A stretch of DNA of 64,000 bases from Nonlabens marinus S1-08 (GTDB lineage: Bacteria; Bacteroidota; Bacteroidia; Flavobacteriales; Flavobacteriaceae), in the NCBI RefSeq assembly GCF_000831385.1, contig NZ_AP014548.1:2409779-2473778 (forward strand), given 5' to 3'. The notes under the pieces are model-generated. The model was not told the DNA's origin. It saw only the letters and a list, made by a program, of their open reading frames with translations, and did no database searches. Below are positions 8,608-16,889 of this stretch, piece after piece. Numbering within the stretch: position 1 is the stretch's first letter; each line of letters begins with the position of its first letter. Made by a program: the position numbers and the translations under genes.

Positions 8608-9594
8608 TTAGAGCTTTTTATCGGTATTCAACGACTCTTTAACGTCTTGTCGATCTTTTTCATCGCTTTTATAAAAACTAGAAAATAGCATTCCTATACC
8701 TAAAGCAGCGAAAATTACTGCTAAGGACAACCATTCTGGAAATTCTACATGATGAACCAGAATAAGCTTGACGCCCACGAATGCGAGTATTGCCACTAGG
8801 CTGTAATGAATGTATTGAAACTTGTCCAACAAATTAGATAAGAAGAAGTACATGCTACGTAATCCCATAATCGCCAGTATATTACTTGCGAATACTAAAA
8901 ATGGATCTGAAGTTATCGCAAGAATTGCAGGTATAGAATCCAGAGCAAATAGGATATCTGTCAATTCAATGACGATCAATGCAAGAAATAGGGGAGTTGC
9001 CACTCGTTTTCCTGCCTGGATCACAAACATCTTTTGACCATCCAATTGCTTAGTTACAGGAAACAACTTCCTAGCAAAGCGATAGATAGAAGACTTATCT
9101 GGATCAAAGTCTTCCTCATGTGAGGTCAACATATTGTAAGCCGTATATAATAAGAAGGCACCAAAAACGTAGGTCATCCAGCTCACTTCATTGATCAGTG
9201 CGACCCCAAAAAAGATCATCAACCCTCTAAAGACAAGAGCTCCTACAATACCCCAAAACAATACACGATGCTGATATTTTAAGGGAATAGTAAAAGATTT
9301 GAAGATAACCGCGATGACGAAAATATTATCAATACTAAGAGATAACTCGATCAAATAACCAGTGACATATTTTAGGGCAGCAGTTCCAGCACTTAGATTA
9401 TCTGGATTAGCAATCCAGTTGTTATCATAGATAAAATACACCATGCCAGTAAACGCTAACGCAATTCCTACCCACAAGGCAGTGTACTTAGACGCTTCTT
9501 TTGTATTGATTACATGCGCGTTCCTATTGAATACAAAAAGATCCAGTACTAAAAAAATACTTACTAGTATTATAAATGAAATCCAAACAATCAT
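8608..9594 (-). CDS. TerC/Alx family integral membrane protein
   Basis: 328 residues with about nine membrane segments. The family core motifs are present: ELSLSIDNIFVIAVIF at about 81-96 and ELTDILFALDSIPAILAIT at about 210-228, with their conserved acidic residues in the membrane. Relatives (Alx, MeeF/TerC) export Mn2+ or support metal loading of secreted enzymes; the tellurium link is only historical for most members. A terminator-like hairpin lies just upstream of the start, after the ArsC-like gene, so transcription is probably separate from that gene. Confidence 0.9.
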   Translation of the reverse strand: MIVWISFIILVSIFLVLDLFVFNRNAHVINTKEASKYTALWVGIALAFTGMVYFIYDNNWIANPDNLSAGTAALKYVTGYLIELSLSIDNIFVIAVIFKSFTIPLKYQHRVLFWGIVGALVFRGLMIFFGVALINEVSWMTYVFGAFLLYTAYNMLTSHEEDFDPDKSSIYRFARKLFPVTKQLDGQKMFVIQAGKRVATPLFLALIVIELTDILFALDSIPAILAITSDPFLVFASNILAIMGLRSMYFFLSNLLDKFQYIHYSLVAILAFVGVKLILVHHVEFPEWLSLAVIFAALGIGMLFSSFYKSDEKDRQDVKESLNTDKKL

Positions 9595-9609
9595 ATAAAA
9601 TGGGTATAA

Positions 9610-9637
9610 AATAAAATCCAGCCGTTACAGCTGGATT
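9610..9637 (-). terminator. Minus-strand hairpin between the ArsC-like and TerC genes
   Basis: Stem AATCCAGC (9615-9622) and GCTGGATT (9630-9637) with a seven-base loop. On the minus strand it is followed by TTTTATTTTAT. It would end the HPF/ArsC-like transcript but also sits in the TerC leader. Confidence 0.6.
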
Positions 9638-9645
9638 AAGTGTTT

Positions 9646-9653
9646 CAAAGATA
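9646..9653 (-). promoter_or_regulatory. Possible -7 box TATCTTTG upstream of TerC
   Basis: Minus-strand TATCTTTG fits the Bacteroidota -7 consensus TAnnTTTG. No clear -33 TTG was found. The predicted transcript would begin almost at the terminator-like hairpin, which makes the call uncertain. Confidence 0.35.
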
Positions 9654-9659
9654 CAATGC

Positions 9660-10061
9660 TTAGGGAATATGAATCTTAGAAGTATCGTTACCGAATAGTT
9701 CTGTAATATCCCCATACAAATGAGCTTCTATAGCCCGTTTACCTTTTATAGCAATGGGGAATATGAAGAGTTCTGGCTCGTGCTGTAACAACTTTATGGC
9801 GCCATCATTATCTAGCGTCACGTTGTCACCGTGCTTTTGAACAAATGTGGAATGATCCATATGTAAGAGGTCTTTTACTTCTCGACCTAATAAATTAGCA
9901 ATTTCACTCCACAGTGTCCCTGTGATTTTCTCCTTGGTAATATCCAGCGCGTTTAGTTTCACGTCTGCCGATTGGGCATATGCAAAAATCTCGCGGTGGT
10001 TTTTAATATCAGAATTGTAGAGAAGGACAATTTCCCGCTCGTCAGTGGCAATAGATATCAT
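9660..10061 (-). CDS. ArsC-like thioredoxin-fold protein without catalytic cysteine
   Basis: 133 residues with the layout of arsenate reductase/Spx family proteins: an N-terminal strand, helix, and a late LFIFPIAIKGKRAIEAHLYG that corresponds to the conserved R-P-I/V segment. The active-site loop reads LLYNSDIKNHRE where ArsC has a Cys, and the protein has no cysteine at all. Arsenate reduction is therefore unlikely. It starts one base after the stop of the HPF-like gene upstream, so the pair is one operon. A role in stress or ribosome hibernation is inference. Confidence 0.7.
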   Translation of the reverse strand: MISIATDEREIVLLYNSDIKNHREIFAYAQSADVKLNALDITKEKITGTLWSEIANLLGREVKDLLHMDHSTFVQKHGDNVTLDNDGAIKLLQHEPELFIFPIAIKGKRAIEAHLYGDITELFGNDTSKIHIP

Positions 10062-10062
10062 A

Positions 10063-10365
10063 TTAATGAGAAATCATATCAGACTTGCGCTTCTCGCACT
10101 GCGTCTTAAGTTGGCTTACTACCTTAGCTACGGATTCTTTGAAGGTATTGTGGGACTCTTCAGCAAAAAGGCGTGGTCCTGGCGCGCTCAAACGGATTTC
10201 AGCGATCATTCCAGTTTCACGGCTGCTTGTATTTTCTTTTCTAAAAAAAACATCAGCTCTAGTCACCCAATTGTATCTATCAAATATAGGTTGAAGCTTT
10301 TCTTCAGTGAATGCTTCCAGCTCTTGGCTGCCTGTTACGTGTTGGTAGTTGAAATTTATCGACAT
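10063..10365 (-). CDS. hpf: HPF/RaiA family ribosome hibernation factor (paralogue 2)
   Basis: 100-residue short HPF. The beta-alpha-beta opening FNYQHVTGSQELEAFTEEKL, the central ADVFFRKEN and the basic end LKTQCEKRK fit the family, which binds the 16S rRNA decoding region and promotes inactive 100S or 70S ribosomes under starvation. It is the first gene of a two-gene operon with the ArsC-like gene. The TerC gene and a diverged HPF paralogue lie further downstream on the same strand. Confidence 0.85.
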   Translation of the reverse strand: MSINFNYQHVTGSQELEAFTEEKLQPIFDRYNWVTRADVFFRKENTSSRETGMIAEIRLSAPGPRLFAEESHNTFKESVAKVVSQLKTQCEKRKSDMISH

Positions 10366-10621
10366 ATGTTTTGATTTTTATTTTAAAGATAAAGAGTACG
10401 TCTAGTCTTGATCTCTAATTTAATCAATTATTAGCAATGCTTTAGGGTAATCTTAAGGGAATTTACAGATCGCTGTTAATTCCTTGAGAAATCAAGGAGA
10501 AAGCTTGGTTTTCCACATTCTCAGCTAAGTTTCACTCGATCAATAAAATACCTGATTGCACCGTATTTCATGGGTCTTTGGACCTCATAAAATTTGTAGA
10601 ACTGCTTATATTCGCTGGCTT

Positions 10622-12487
10622 ATGAAAAATTTGGTGACCTGCACGGTGTTGATGATTAGTTTCGCTTTCGCGAAAGCGCAATTAGGATTCTGTACTGGTG
10701 CATCTAGTGAGGCCATATTCACCGAAACTTTTGGCCAAGGAACGACCAGTGGACCGCCTTTAAGTGCCATGCAAACCACCTACAGGTTTGTAAATTCAGG
10801 TGTGCAAGATGGAGAGTATACAATTTCAAGCAATTTACGCCAGTTAGGAAGTTTCCATAACGCCGACGATCATACGGGAAACCCCAATGGTAAAGCGCTT
10901 ATTGTGAATGCTTCTTTCGCACCTGATCAGTTTTACCAGACAACTATTAATGGTCTGTGTGAAAATACCAACTATGAGTTCAGTGCCTGGATCATTAATT
11001 TATATAATCCAGGTAGTAATGCTTGTACAGGTAGAGAGGTTCCTGTACAAGTGCGATTTGAGATTTGGGATGCGACGGACACTAATAGACTCGCTCAAGG
11101 AGTCATGAATCCCAGAAATGGAGAAAATCAACCGGTCTGGATTCAATATGGCCTTACGTTTACAACGGCAGCTGGACAAAGTGGATGTATTTTGAAAATG
11201 ATCAATGAAGGTAGCGGTGGCTGCGGCAATGATCTAGCGATTGATGATATCGTTTTCCGTACTTGTGGCGATGTGGTGCAATTGGAAGACGATGCCAATG
11301 CTTTAAATAGGTTTCGTTGTTCTGCTGATCCCGCAGAATCCATAACACTAAATGTCAACACAAGCGAGGCTGTATTTACCACTCCAGAATACCAGTGGCA
11401 ATCTAGTACTGATGCTATTAACTTCAATGATATCAGTGGAGAAACTGCTAGCAGCTACACCACACCGCTCATCACTAGCGATACTTTTTATCGCGTAAAA
11501 ATAGCCGAGGATGCTGTAAATCTAGCAGGCTCACAATGTGCCAACTTTTCAGAGATATTTGAGTACGATATTATTGAAGTACCTAATGCAAGTCCTGTAA
11601 ATGATAGGGTAGCGGTTTGTGATGATGCGCTAGGTGTTCTGGAAGTGAACCCTGCTACAGGCTTTGAAGTAGATTGGTACGATTCGGCTACCGGCGGTAA
11701 CATGCTACTGGGCGGCTCCAGCACCTTTGAAACTAGCCAGGCTGGATTTTATTATGCCGAGTTGCGTGAACCAAGCACTGGATGTGTGAGCGAAAACAGA
11801 GCCGAGATTGAATTTGTAACAAGTGATATACCCATAGTGACAAGTGCTAATTTTAGTATTTGCCCAGAAACGAGTGTTACCTTGGATACTGAGTTTGAAA
11901 ATGCTGCTAGTTACGAATGGAGCACAGGAGAAGTGACACCCACCATTGATGTGAATGCCGCTGGAAGCTATACTTGTGTGGTTACGAATGATCAAGGTTG
12001 CAGTGCTACTGCTACCTTTGAAGTTGACGTATTTACCATTCCTGAAATAACAGACCTGATTTTAGTAGGAGATGAATTGCAAGTGATTACTAATGACGGT
12101 AATTTTTTATACAGTATCGATGGGGTGAATTACCAACAGAGTAATATTCTAGATATTAGTGACTTACTGAGAGTCAACGTGCGAGTCACGGATCAAAATA
12201 ACTGTACAATTGTGACTCAGACCTTTGATCGCATTGGAATACCTGATTATTTTACCCCTAATGCGGATGGATTTAATGATGTATGGACTATCGGAAATAT
12301 AGAGGCTTTTCCGGGCGCTAGAGCAGAGATTTTTGATAGATACGGTAAGTTGCTTAGAGTGTTGACAGTGGTAGATTCAGGATGGAATGGAACTTTTAAC
12401 AATGAACCATTACCCAGCTCTGACTACTGGTATCGCATCTATTATGAAAGCCAAGAAGTGGTAGGACATTTCAGTCTAAAGCGATAG
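10622..12487 (+). CDS. Secreted protein with gliding-motility (type IX secretion, type B) C-terminal domain
   Basis: 621 residues from the ATG at 10622. A Sec signal peptide, MKNLVTCTVLM then SFAFAKA, precedes Q. The middle has a jelly-roll-like region with paired cysteines (about 20-215) and Ig/PKD-like beta domains with phrases such as PEYQWQSSTD and YEWSTGE. The last 80 residues carry the type B sorting domain, with YFTPNADGFND and FDRYGKLL near the end. It is probably exported by the type IX system and attached or released at the cell surface, perhaps as an adhesin. The AKA cleavage motif is encoded by a copy of the genomic palindrome. A longer frame from 10556 lacks a signal peptide at its start. 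Confidence 0.88.
   Translation: MKNLVTCTVLMISFAFAKAQLGFCTGASSEAIFTETFGQGTTSGPPLSAMQTTYRFVNSGVQDGEYTISSNLRQLGSFHNADDHTGNPNGKALIVNASFAPDQFYQTTINGLCENTNYEFSAWIINLYNPGSNACTGREVPVQVRFEIWDATDTNRLAQGVMNPRNGENQPVWIQYGLTFTTAAGQSGCILKMINEGSGGCGNDLAIDDIVFRTCGDVVQLEDDANALNRFRCSADPAESITLNVNTSEAVFTTPEYQWQSSTDAINFNDISGETASSYTTPLITSDTFYRVKIAEDAVNLAGSQCANFSEIFEYDIIEVPNASPVNDRVAVCDDALGVLEVNPATGFEVDWYDSATGGNMLLGGSSTFETSQAGFYYAELREPSTGCVSENRAEIEFVTSDIPIVTSANFSICPETSVTLDTEFENAASYEWSTGEVTPTIDVNAAGSYTCVVTNDQGCSATATFEVDVFTIPEITDLILVGDELQVITNDGNFLYSIDGVNYQQSNILDISDLLRVNVRVTDQNNCTIVTQTFDRIGIPDYFTPNADGFNDVWTIGNIEAFPGARAEIFDRYGKLLRVLTVVDSGWNGTFNNEPLPSSDYWYRIYYESQEVVGHFSLKR
10663..10678. repeat. Genomic palindrome copy 4 (signal peptide of the type IX protein)
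   Basis: 16-base form; read as FAFAKA, giving the AKA cleavage site of the secreted protein. Confidence 0.88.
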
Positions 12488-12572
12488 AGTAGAGGTTATT
12501 GTAAATAATTAAGTCCTTTTTAGGGATAGCTTGGCAGGATTTTGGTAACTTAAATGCTGAAAATCGATTCTC

Positions 12573-13145
12573 ATGAAAAGCAACATATTCACTCCGTATA
12601 AAGCTCTGATTCCAGTAATAGCTGTCGTGGCTTTTTTTATAACTTCCTGTAGCGTCACTAAAACCGGGACTGAAGCGGAGTACGCCGCGCTTCAAGAACG
12701 TATTCAAACAGGAAATATCAAGATCGCTGTAGATGCTGCTTATCCTTTAAATACATTTGCAAGCCAGCAAGTTTTGAACAGCGTGTTACGAGGTACAGGC
12801 GATAACGCAAATCGTATAGATTTGACCGGTGACGGTTATTATCTAGAGTTAGGGCCTAGACGAGTGATTGCAAATTTACCATTCTATGGTGAGCGACGTC
12901 AAGGTGGTGGTTATAATGATATCAGTGATTCTGGAATTCAGTTTGATGCGATCCCGAAAGAATATGATCTAGAATTAAAAAAGGACAAGTATCAGTACGA
13001 CGTGAACTTTTTAGCAAGTAAAGGCACAGAGAATTACGACGTAGAAGTGATCTTATTTGCAAATGGCAATGCGGTGATTTATATCACTAGTAATACTAGA
13101 ACTCGTATAGAATATCGAGGCAAAGTAGTGGATGAGGTAGAATAG
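12573..13145 (+). CDS. DUF4251 family lipoprotein
   Basis: 190 residues with signal VIAVVAFFITSC; the Cys at about residue 26 is the lipidation site. The mature protein has the features of DUF4251: VLNSVLRGTGDNANRIDLTGDGYYL, then RRVIANLPFYGERR, and a C-terminal beta region ending in RTRIEYRGKV. The function of this Bacteroidota family is unknown. It stands alone after the secreted protein gene, with an 85-base gap. Confidence 0.75.
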   Translation: MKSNIFTPYKALIPVIAVVAFFITSCSVTKTGTEAEYAALQERIQTGNIKIAVDAAYPLNTFASQQVLNSVLRGTGDNANRIDLTGDGYYLELGPRRVIANLPFYGERRQGGGYNDISDSGIQFDAIPKEYDLELKKDKYQYDVNFLASKGTENYDVEVILFANGNAVIYITSNTRTRIEYRGKVVDEVE

Positions 13146-13251
13146 ACTTAGGTAATAGAATACCTGCGGATTCTTAATTATTCTATTTGACATAATATAA
13201 ATTATGGTTCATTTGAATAGAATAGTTATTATTCCTTAAGCCATCGTTGAA

Positions 13252-14052
13252 TCACAACTTAATCATTGGCATCCCTTGACTGGCTTGATAATACATATAG
13301 CCAATCCATGCAGCATACAAGAATGCAAATATGGTGACTGCGATAATATGTTTGCGGACAGACGCTTTCCATTGAAGCGATAAAAAGAAAGCAAAAAGCG
13401 GTATGATCTGTAATCCATGTAAACCGAAAAAATGAGCGATTCGCAAATCGCCGGCTATCGTACTCCAGTTTACAAATGGTAATCCAGCGCCGCCATCAGC
13501 AATCCCCACAGTATGTGACATTTGGCTGACCATTTGACTGCCTATCCAACTGCCCGTGACAATAATGACCCAACCCATGAAGATGGCAAATTGAATGGCC
13601 TTAGTGGTTTTTAATTTTAGGCGTACGGTCTCAACGACAAACAGTATCATGATGAGTACGTTGATTCCTATGAGTAATCCCATAGCAGCAAATAGCAACC
13701 CATCGAATAAAGTAGATTGGTTGTAATGAGAAGGTACTCCTCGTGAGGCCTGATAAACTATGATTCCCACTTCTAGGAGTAGCGACCACGAAATTATATT
13801 GTTTATGATATTTTTTTTTCGCCTTGAAAAAGGATATAACGTGATCAGAAAACCTACGGTAAATATGTAGATAGCTCCTGAGATACAGAATTTCAAAGGT
13901 TTGATCCACACATTTATTCCATATAAGGTTCTATCATCTATAAAGAAGGCCATCCAGCAAAAGAGTGCTCCCAGTAGGTGAATCAGCGCGATGGTAAAAA
14001 GTATTGGGCTTTCTTGTCTGACCGTACGAACTGCTTTTCTTAAATAATTCAT
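13252..14052 (-). CDS. Multi-pass membrane protein of unknown function
   Basis: 266 residues with about seven predicted membrane segments and little soluble sequence. A conserved-looking motif, DLRIAHFFGLHGLQIIPL, at about 208-225 carries two membrane-associated histidines that could bind a metal or cofactor. The start overlaps the end of the ABA4-like gene by four bases (ATGA), so the two are probably translated together. I do not recognise a named family. Confidence 0.75.
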   Translation of the reverse strand: MNYLRKAVRTVRQESPILFTIALIHLLGALFCWMAFFIDDRTLYGINVWIKPLKFCISGAIYIFTVGFLITLYPFSRRKKNIINNIISWSLLLEVGIIVYQASRGVPSHYNQSTLFDGLLFAAMGLLIGINVLIMILFVVETVRLKLKTTKAIQFAIFMGWVIIVTGSWIGSQMVSQMSHTVGIADGGAGLPFVNWSTIAGDLRIAHFFGLHGLQIIPLFAFFLSLQWKASVRKHIIAVTIFAFLYAAWIGYMYYQASQGMPMIKL

Positions 14053-14471
14053 GCTGTCTTTCCTTTACTTAATTTAATGATCATAAAAAGTAAAAAGCCT
14101 AATGGGCCAAACATGAATGTAGCCAATAAACATACCGCCATAATCAATTGGTGGATACGTAGTTTTTCATTTTGTGTTAACATCCACATACCCACCACGA
14201 GGTCAAATGCGAGGTAGTGTATCCAGCCAGCTAAGACTGCCTCTTCTGTGGTAAATAAATCCATCACAGATGCCAGACTGCCAAAATCCATCATACCTCC
14301 TGCCATCAAGGCTTGAACTATATATATCACATAGATCACAGCTAAAACAATCGGAATAACCTTGAAGTGCATTAAAAATTTGGTCACCTTCCATTTAGGC
14401 AAAATGATCATTAAGATCCACATAGGCAGGACTAGAATATTTACTACTGAAAAAACGTCTGTAGGAGTCAT
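14049..14471 (-). CDS. ABA4-like family membrane protein (DUF4281)
   Basis: 140 residues with four predicted membrane helices. The segments VLAGWIHYLAFDLVVGMWML and LLATFMFGPLGFLLF match the ABA4-like family, named after the plant protein needed for neoxanthin formation. The bacterial role is not established; carotenoid modification has been suggested only by family name. First gene of a two-gene overlapping operon with the multi-pass protein downstream. Confidence 0.85.
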   Translation of the reverse strand: MTPTDVFSVVNILVLPMWILMIILPKWKVTKFLMHFKVIPIVLAVIYVIYIVQALMAGGMMDFGSLASVMDLFTTEEAVLAGWIHYLAFDLVVGMWMLTQNEKLRIHQLIMAVCLLATFMFGPLGFLLFMIIKLSKGKTA

Positions 14472-14673
14472 AGTTGGTTGGTTTTAAAGCAAATTGCTTT
14501 TTTTGGTTATTCAAATATGCAACTATTATGCAGAGCTCTATATTTTAAATAGCTGAACCGTACGATCTTGTCGCTGAATTGTAACCAATTTGGCTTGCCG
14601 AATAAGGTATTTGATTTAAACAATGCTACTTCCTGTTATTGTAAATTGCTAAGCTTTGACTATTGCACTATTT

Positions 14674-15306
14674 ATGATTCCTAAACTTCATTACATATCC
14701 AACGCCGAAACTCCTCAAGATCATCTGGATAACATCCAGAAAGCCTGCAGTGCTGGAATAGAATTGGTACAATTGGACATGAGACACGTCAAGAAGGCGG
14801 CAGTGTTAAAACTATCTAAGGACGTACAGGCTATTACTTCGCATTTCCAAACCCGTCTCATTATAACGGGTCATTATAAAATTGCTAAAACCATTAAAGC
14901 AGATGGTGTGTTTTTAGAAAAAACAGACGCCTGCCCTACTCTAGTTCGAAAGCAACTTTTCCCATGGCAAAGCATTGGTGCGAGCACCCATACATTGCAA
15001 GATTGCGAGAGCTTACTTAAAAAAGAGGTGGATTATATAGCATTAGGACCCTTCAAAACTTTTGATGATACTCAAACCATAGCTTTAGGGCTCAATGGCT
15101 ATACTGCTATTGCGGAAGCTTTAACAACTGAAACACCCTTAATAGGTTTTGGCAATATTGCTACTGACGATGTGAAAAATATTTTGGAAACTGGAATATC
15201 CGGAATCGCGGTATCCCAAGAAATCAAAGCCGATTTTAATTTGATCAAAACCTACCATCAATTGCTTAACGCTTCTTCCACACAAGAGATGCGGCACAAC
15301 TTCTAA
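14674..15306 (+). CDS. Thiamine phosphate synthase / TenI-like protein
   Basis: About 210 residues with a TIM-barrel pattern. Features include the HYIS opening, VDYIALGPFKTF (corresponding to the ALGPIFPT loop) and IGFGNIATDDVKNILETGISGIAVSQ near the end. ThiE joins the pyrimidine and thiazole halves of thiamine; TenI-like proteins aromatise the thiazole. The phosphate-binding motifs are weaker than in true ThiE and the usual thi neighbours are absent, so substrate identity is uncertain. The ATG at 14674 is preferred over an in-frame TTG at 14656. Confidence 0.75.
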   Translation: MIPKLHYISNAETPQDHLDNIQKACSAGIELVQLDMRHVKKAAVLKLSKDVQAITSHFQTRLIITGHYKIAKTIKADGVFLEKTDACPTLVRKQLFPWQSIGASTHTLQDCESLLKKEVDYIALGPFKTFDDTQTIALGLNGYTAIAEALTTETPLIGFGNIATDDVKNILETGISGIAVSQEIKADFNLIKTYHQLLNASSTQEMRHNF

Positions 15307-15348
15307 ATTGATTTTATGATGAAAACTTGCTTAAAAGCTGTAGGTAAG

Positions 15349-15368
15349 TTCGCTTTCGCGAAAGCGAA
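15349..15368. repeat. Genomic palindrome copy 5 (intergenic)
   Basis: Full 20-base form, in the 194-base gap after the ThiE-like gene. Confidence 0.9.
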
Positions 15369-15500
15369 AAAAACATCTATATTCTAACCTACTCAGTCTA
15401 AAACCACTACAAATTTAGCATAGCAATTGTGAACATCTATCCAATGATTTACAAGTTGAAGCATATCCACAACTCTATATTTGCCGCCTAAAAATAATAG

Positions 15501-16061
15501 ATGAGTGCAACCTGGTACGAGTGTAAAGTGAAGTATAGAAAATTTGATGAGGCGACAGCAAGCCATAAGATGAAAACAGAGCCCTTTCTAGTGGATGCGA
15601 TATCTTATACAGAAGCTGAAAGCAGAATTACCCAAGAAATGGCGGCTTATTTGAATGATAACGAGGAAATCAAAATCACCAATATCAAGGTGGCTAATTA
15701 TGCTGAGATTCACCCTTTTGAAAATACAGATCGCTGGTTTCGTTCAAAGATTTCGCTGATTGCAGTGGATGAAGAAAGCGGCAAGGAGCGCAAGACGAAT
15801 ATGTATTTACTCGTGCAAGCTAATGATGTGAAAGAAGCTTATGAAAATACGGTAAGCGCCATGGCAGATACTATGGGAGAATATTCCATTCCATCCGTAT
15901 CAGAATCTCCTATCATGGATGTGTTCCCTTATTTCACAGGAGAAGAGTCTGATGTAGAACGTCTGAAAAACTTTACAGCTCTTAAGGACTCTAAACCAGT
16001 CTCTAATGAAAATGATGAAGTATTAGAAATGGAAGATTCCCTTACTTCAATCGCCGATTAA
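15501..16061 (+). CDS. DUF4494 family protein
   Basis: 186 residues, soluble, with no signal peptide. The sequence WYECKVKYRKFDE at the start and KMKTEPFLVDAISYTEAESR are characteristic of DUF4494, a Bacteroidota family of unknown function. The tail after about residue 150 is acidic and likely disordered. Convergent with the methyltransferase gene, only three bases apart. Confidence 0.85.
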   Translation: MSATWYECKVKYRKFDEATASHKMKTEPFLVDAISYTEAESRITQEMAAYLNDNEEIKITNIKVANYAEIHPFENTDRWFRSKISLIAVDEESGKERKTNMYLLVQANDVKEAYENTVSAMADTMGEYSIPSVSESPIMDVFPYFTGEESDVERLKNFTALKDSKPVSNENDEVLEMEDSLTSIAD

Positions 16062-16064
16062 GCC

Positions 16065-16850
16065 TTATTTTTTTTCAAAGACCATGCAATGCTGCCAGGG
16101 CAAGTTGTCGATATTCTCGACTAATTTGAACCCAGCAGCATTCCATTCTTTGATAGATTGAGCCTCGGTCATTTTGTGGATGGTTTTGATGGGGATTTGT
16201 GGATCTTCACCACGGTATTCGATCAAAAACACCTTGCCATCTGCTTTTAATGCATTTTTAATGGATTGCATCATCTCTAATGGGTAATTGAACTCGTGAT
16301 ACACATCTACCATCAGGACTTTATCGACGCTATTCTCTGGCAAATTCACACTTTGTTCGCTGCCTTTGATCAGGTTGACGTTATCTAGTCCATTTATTTG
16401 CTGTTGGCGACGTATTTCCGTCAGCATTTCGTCTTGAATATCTACTGCGTAAATGGATCCTTTGTCTGCCATGCGAGCCATTTTAAAGGTATGATAACCA
16501 GATCCAGCGCCTATATCTGCAATCACGTCATCTGCCTGGATATCCATGTTTTGTAAGAGTTCAGAAACATTTTCTTCTTGTTCCCGTTCTGGACGGTTGA
16601 GCCATTCCATGCCTTGGAATCCCATCACATGCGCAATTTCTCTACCTAGGAACCACCTCCCTATCCCGTTGTAATCGCCGGACTTATAGGTATAGATTTC
16701 GTTAGTGGTTTCGGTTTGTAATTCTTTTTTCTGACTGTTGCAGCTTTGTAAAGGCACTATCAAGAAGCCCATCATTGCTGATAGGTATAGGGTTTTCGCT
16801 TTCGCGAAAGCGAAATTCCCACACATTAAATAACTCAACTTAAACTTCAT
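16065..16850 (-). CDS. Class I SAM-dependent methyltransferase, probable lipoprotein
   Basis: 261 residues. The SAM-binding motif I is VIADIGAGSGYHTF, followed by the acidic residue in IYAVDIQDEM and motif post-I VLMVDVYHEF. A hydrophobic segment with lipobox VPLQSC near residue 37 suggests export and lipidation, unusual for a methyltransferase but known in this phylum. A genomic palindrome encodes FAFAKA at about residues 13-18. If translation really starts at the MM just before the hydrophobic segment (residue 26), the palindrome would be in the leader and the signal would be of normal length. The substrate is unknown. Confidence 0.8.
   Translation of the reverse strand: MKFKLSYLMCGNFAFAKAKTLYLSAMMGFLIVPLQSCNSQKKELQTETTNEIYTYKSGDYNGIGRWFLGREIAHVMGFQGMEWLNRPEREQEENVSELLQNMDIQADDVIADIGAGSGYHTFKMARMADKGSIYAVDIQDEMLTEIRRQQQINGLDNVNLIKGSEQSVNLPENSVDKVLMVDVYHEFNYPLEMMQSIKNALKADGKVFLIEYRGEDPQIPIKTIHKMTEAQSIKEWNAAGFKLVENIDNLPWQHCMVFEKK
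16795..16814. repeat. Genomic palindrome copy 6 (N-terminus of the methyltransferase)
   Basis: Full 20-base form; read as FAFAKA if the first ATG is used. Confidence 0.88.
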
Positions 16851-16889
16851 ATCAATCTATTTAAATAATTGCAAGTCAGATTATAATAT

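Noticed and set aside
8608..9594. Tellurite resistance as the TerC function
   Set aside because: No other ter genes are nearby, and this family works mainly in metal ion export.
9594..9660. yybP-ykoY manganese riboswitch upstream of TerC
   Set aside because: The leader is only about 60 bases and shows one simple hairpin, too short for the riboswitch fold.
9660..10061. Functional arsenate reductase
   Set aside because: The active-site cysteine is missing and no cysteine is present anywhere in the protein.
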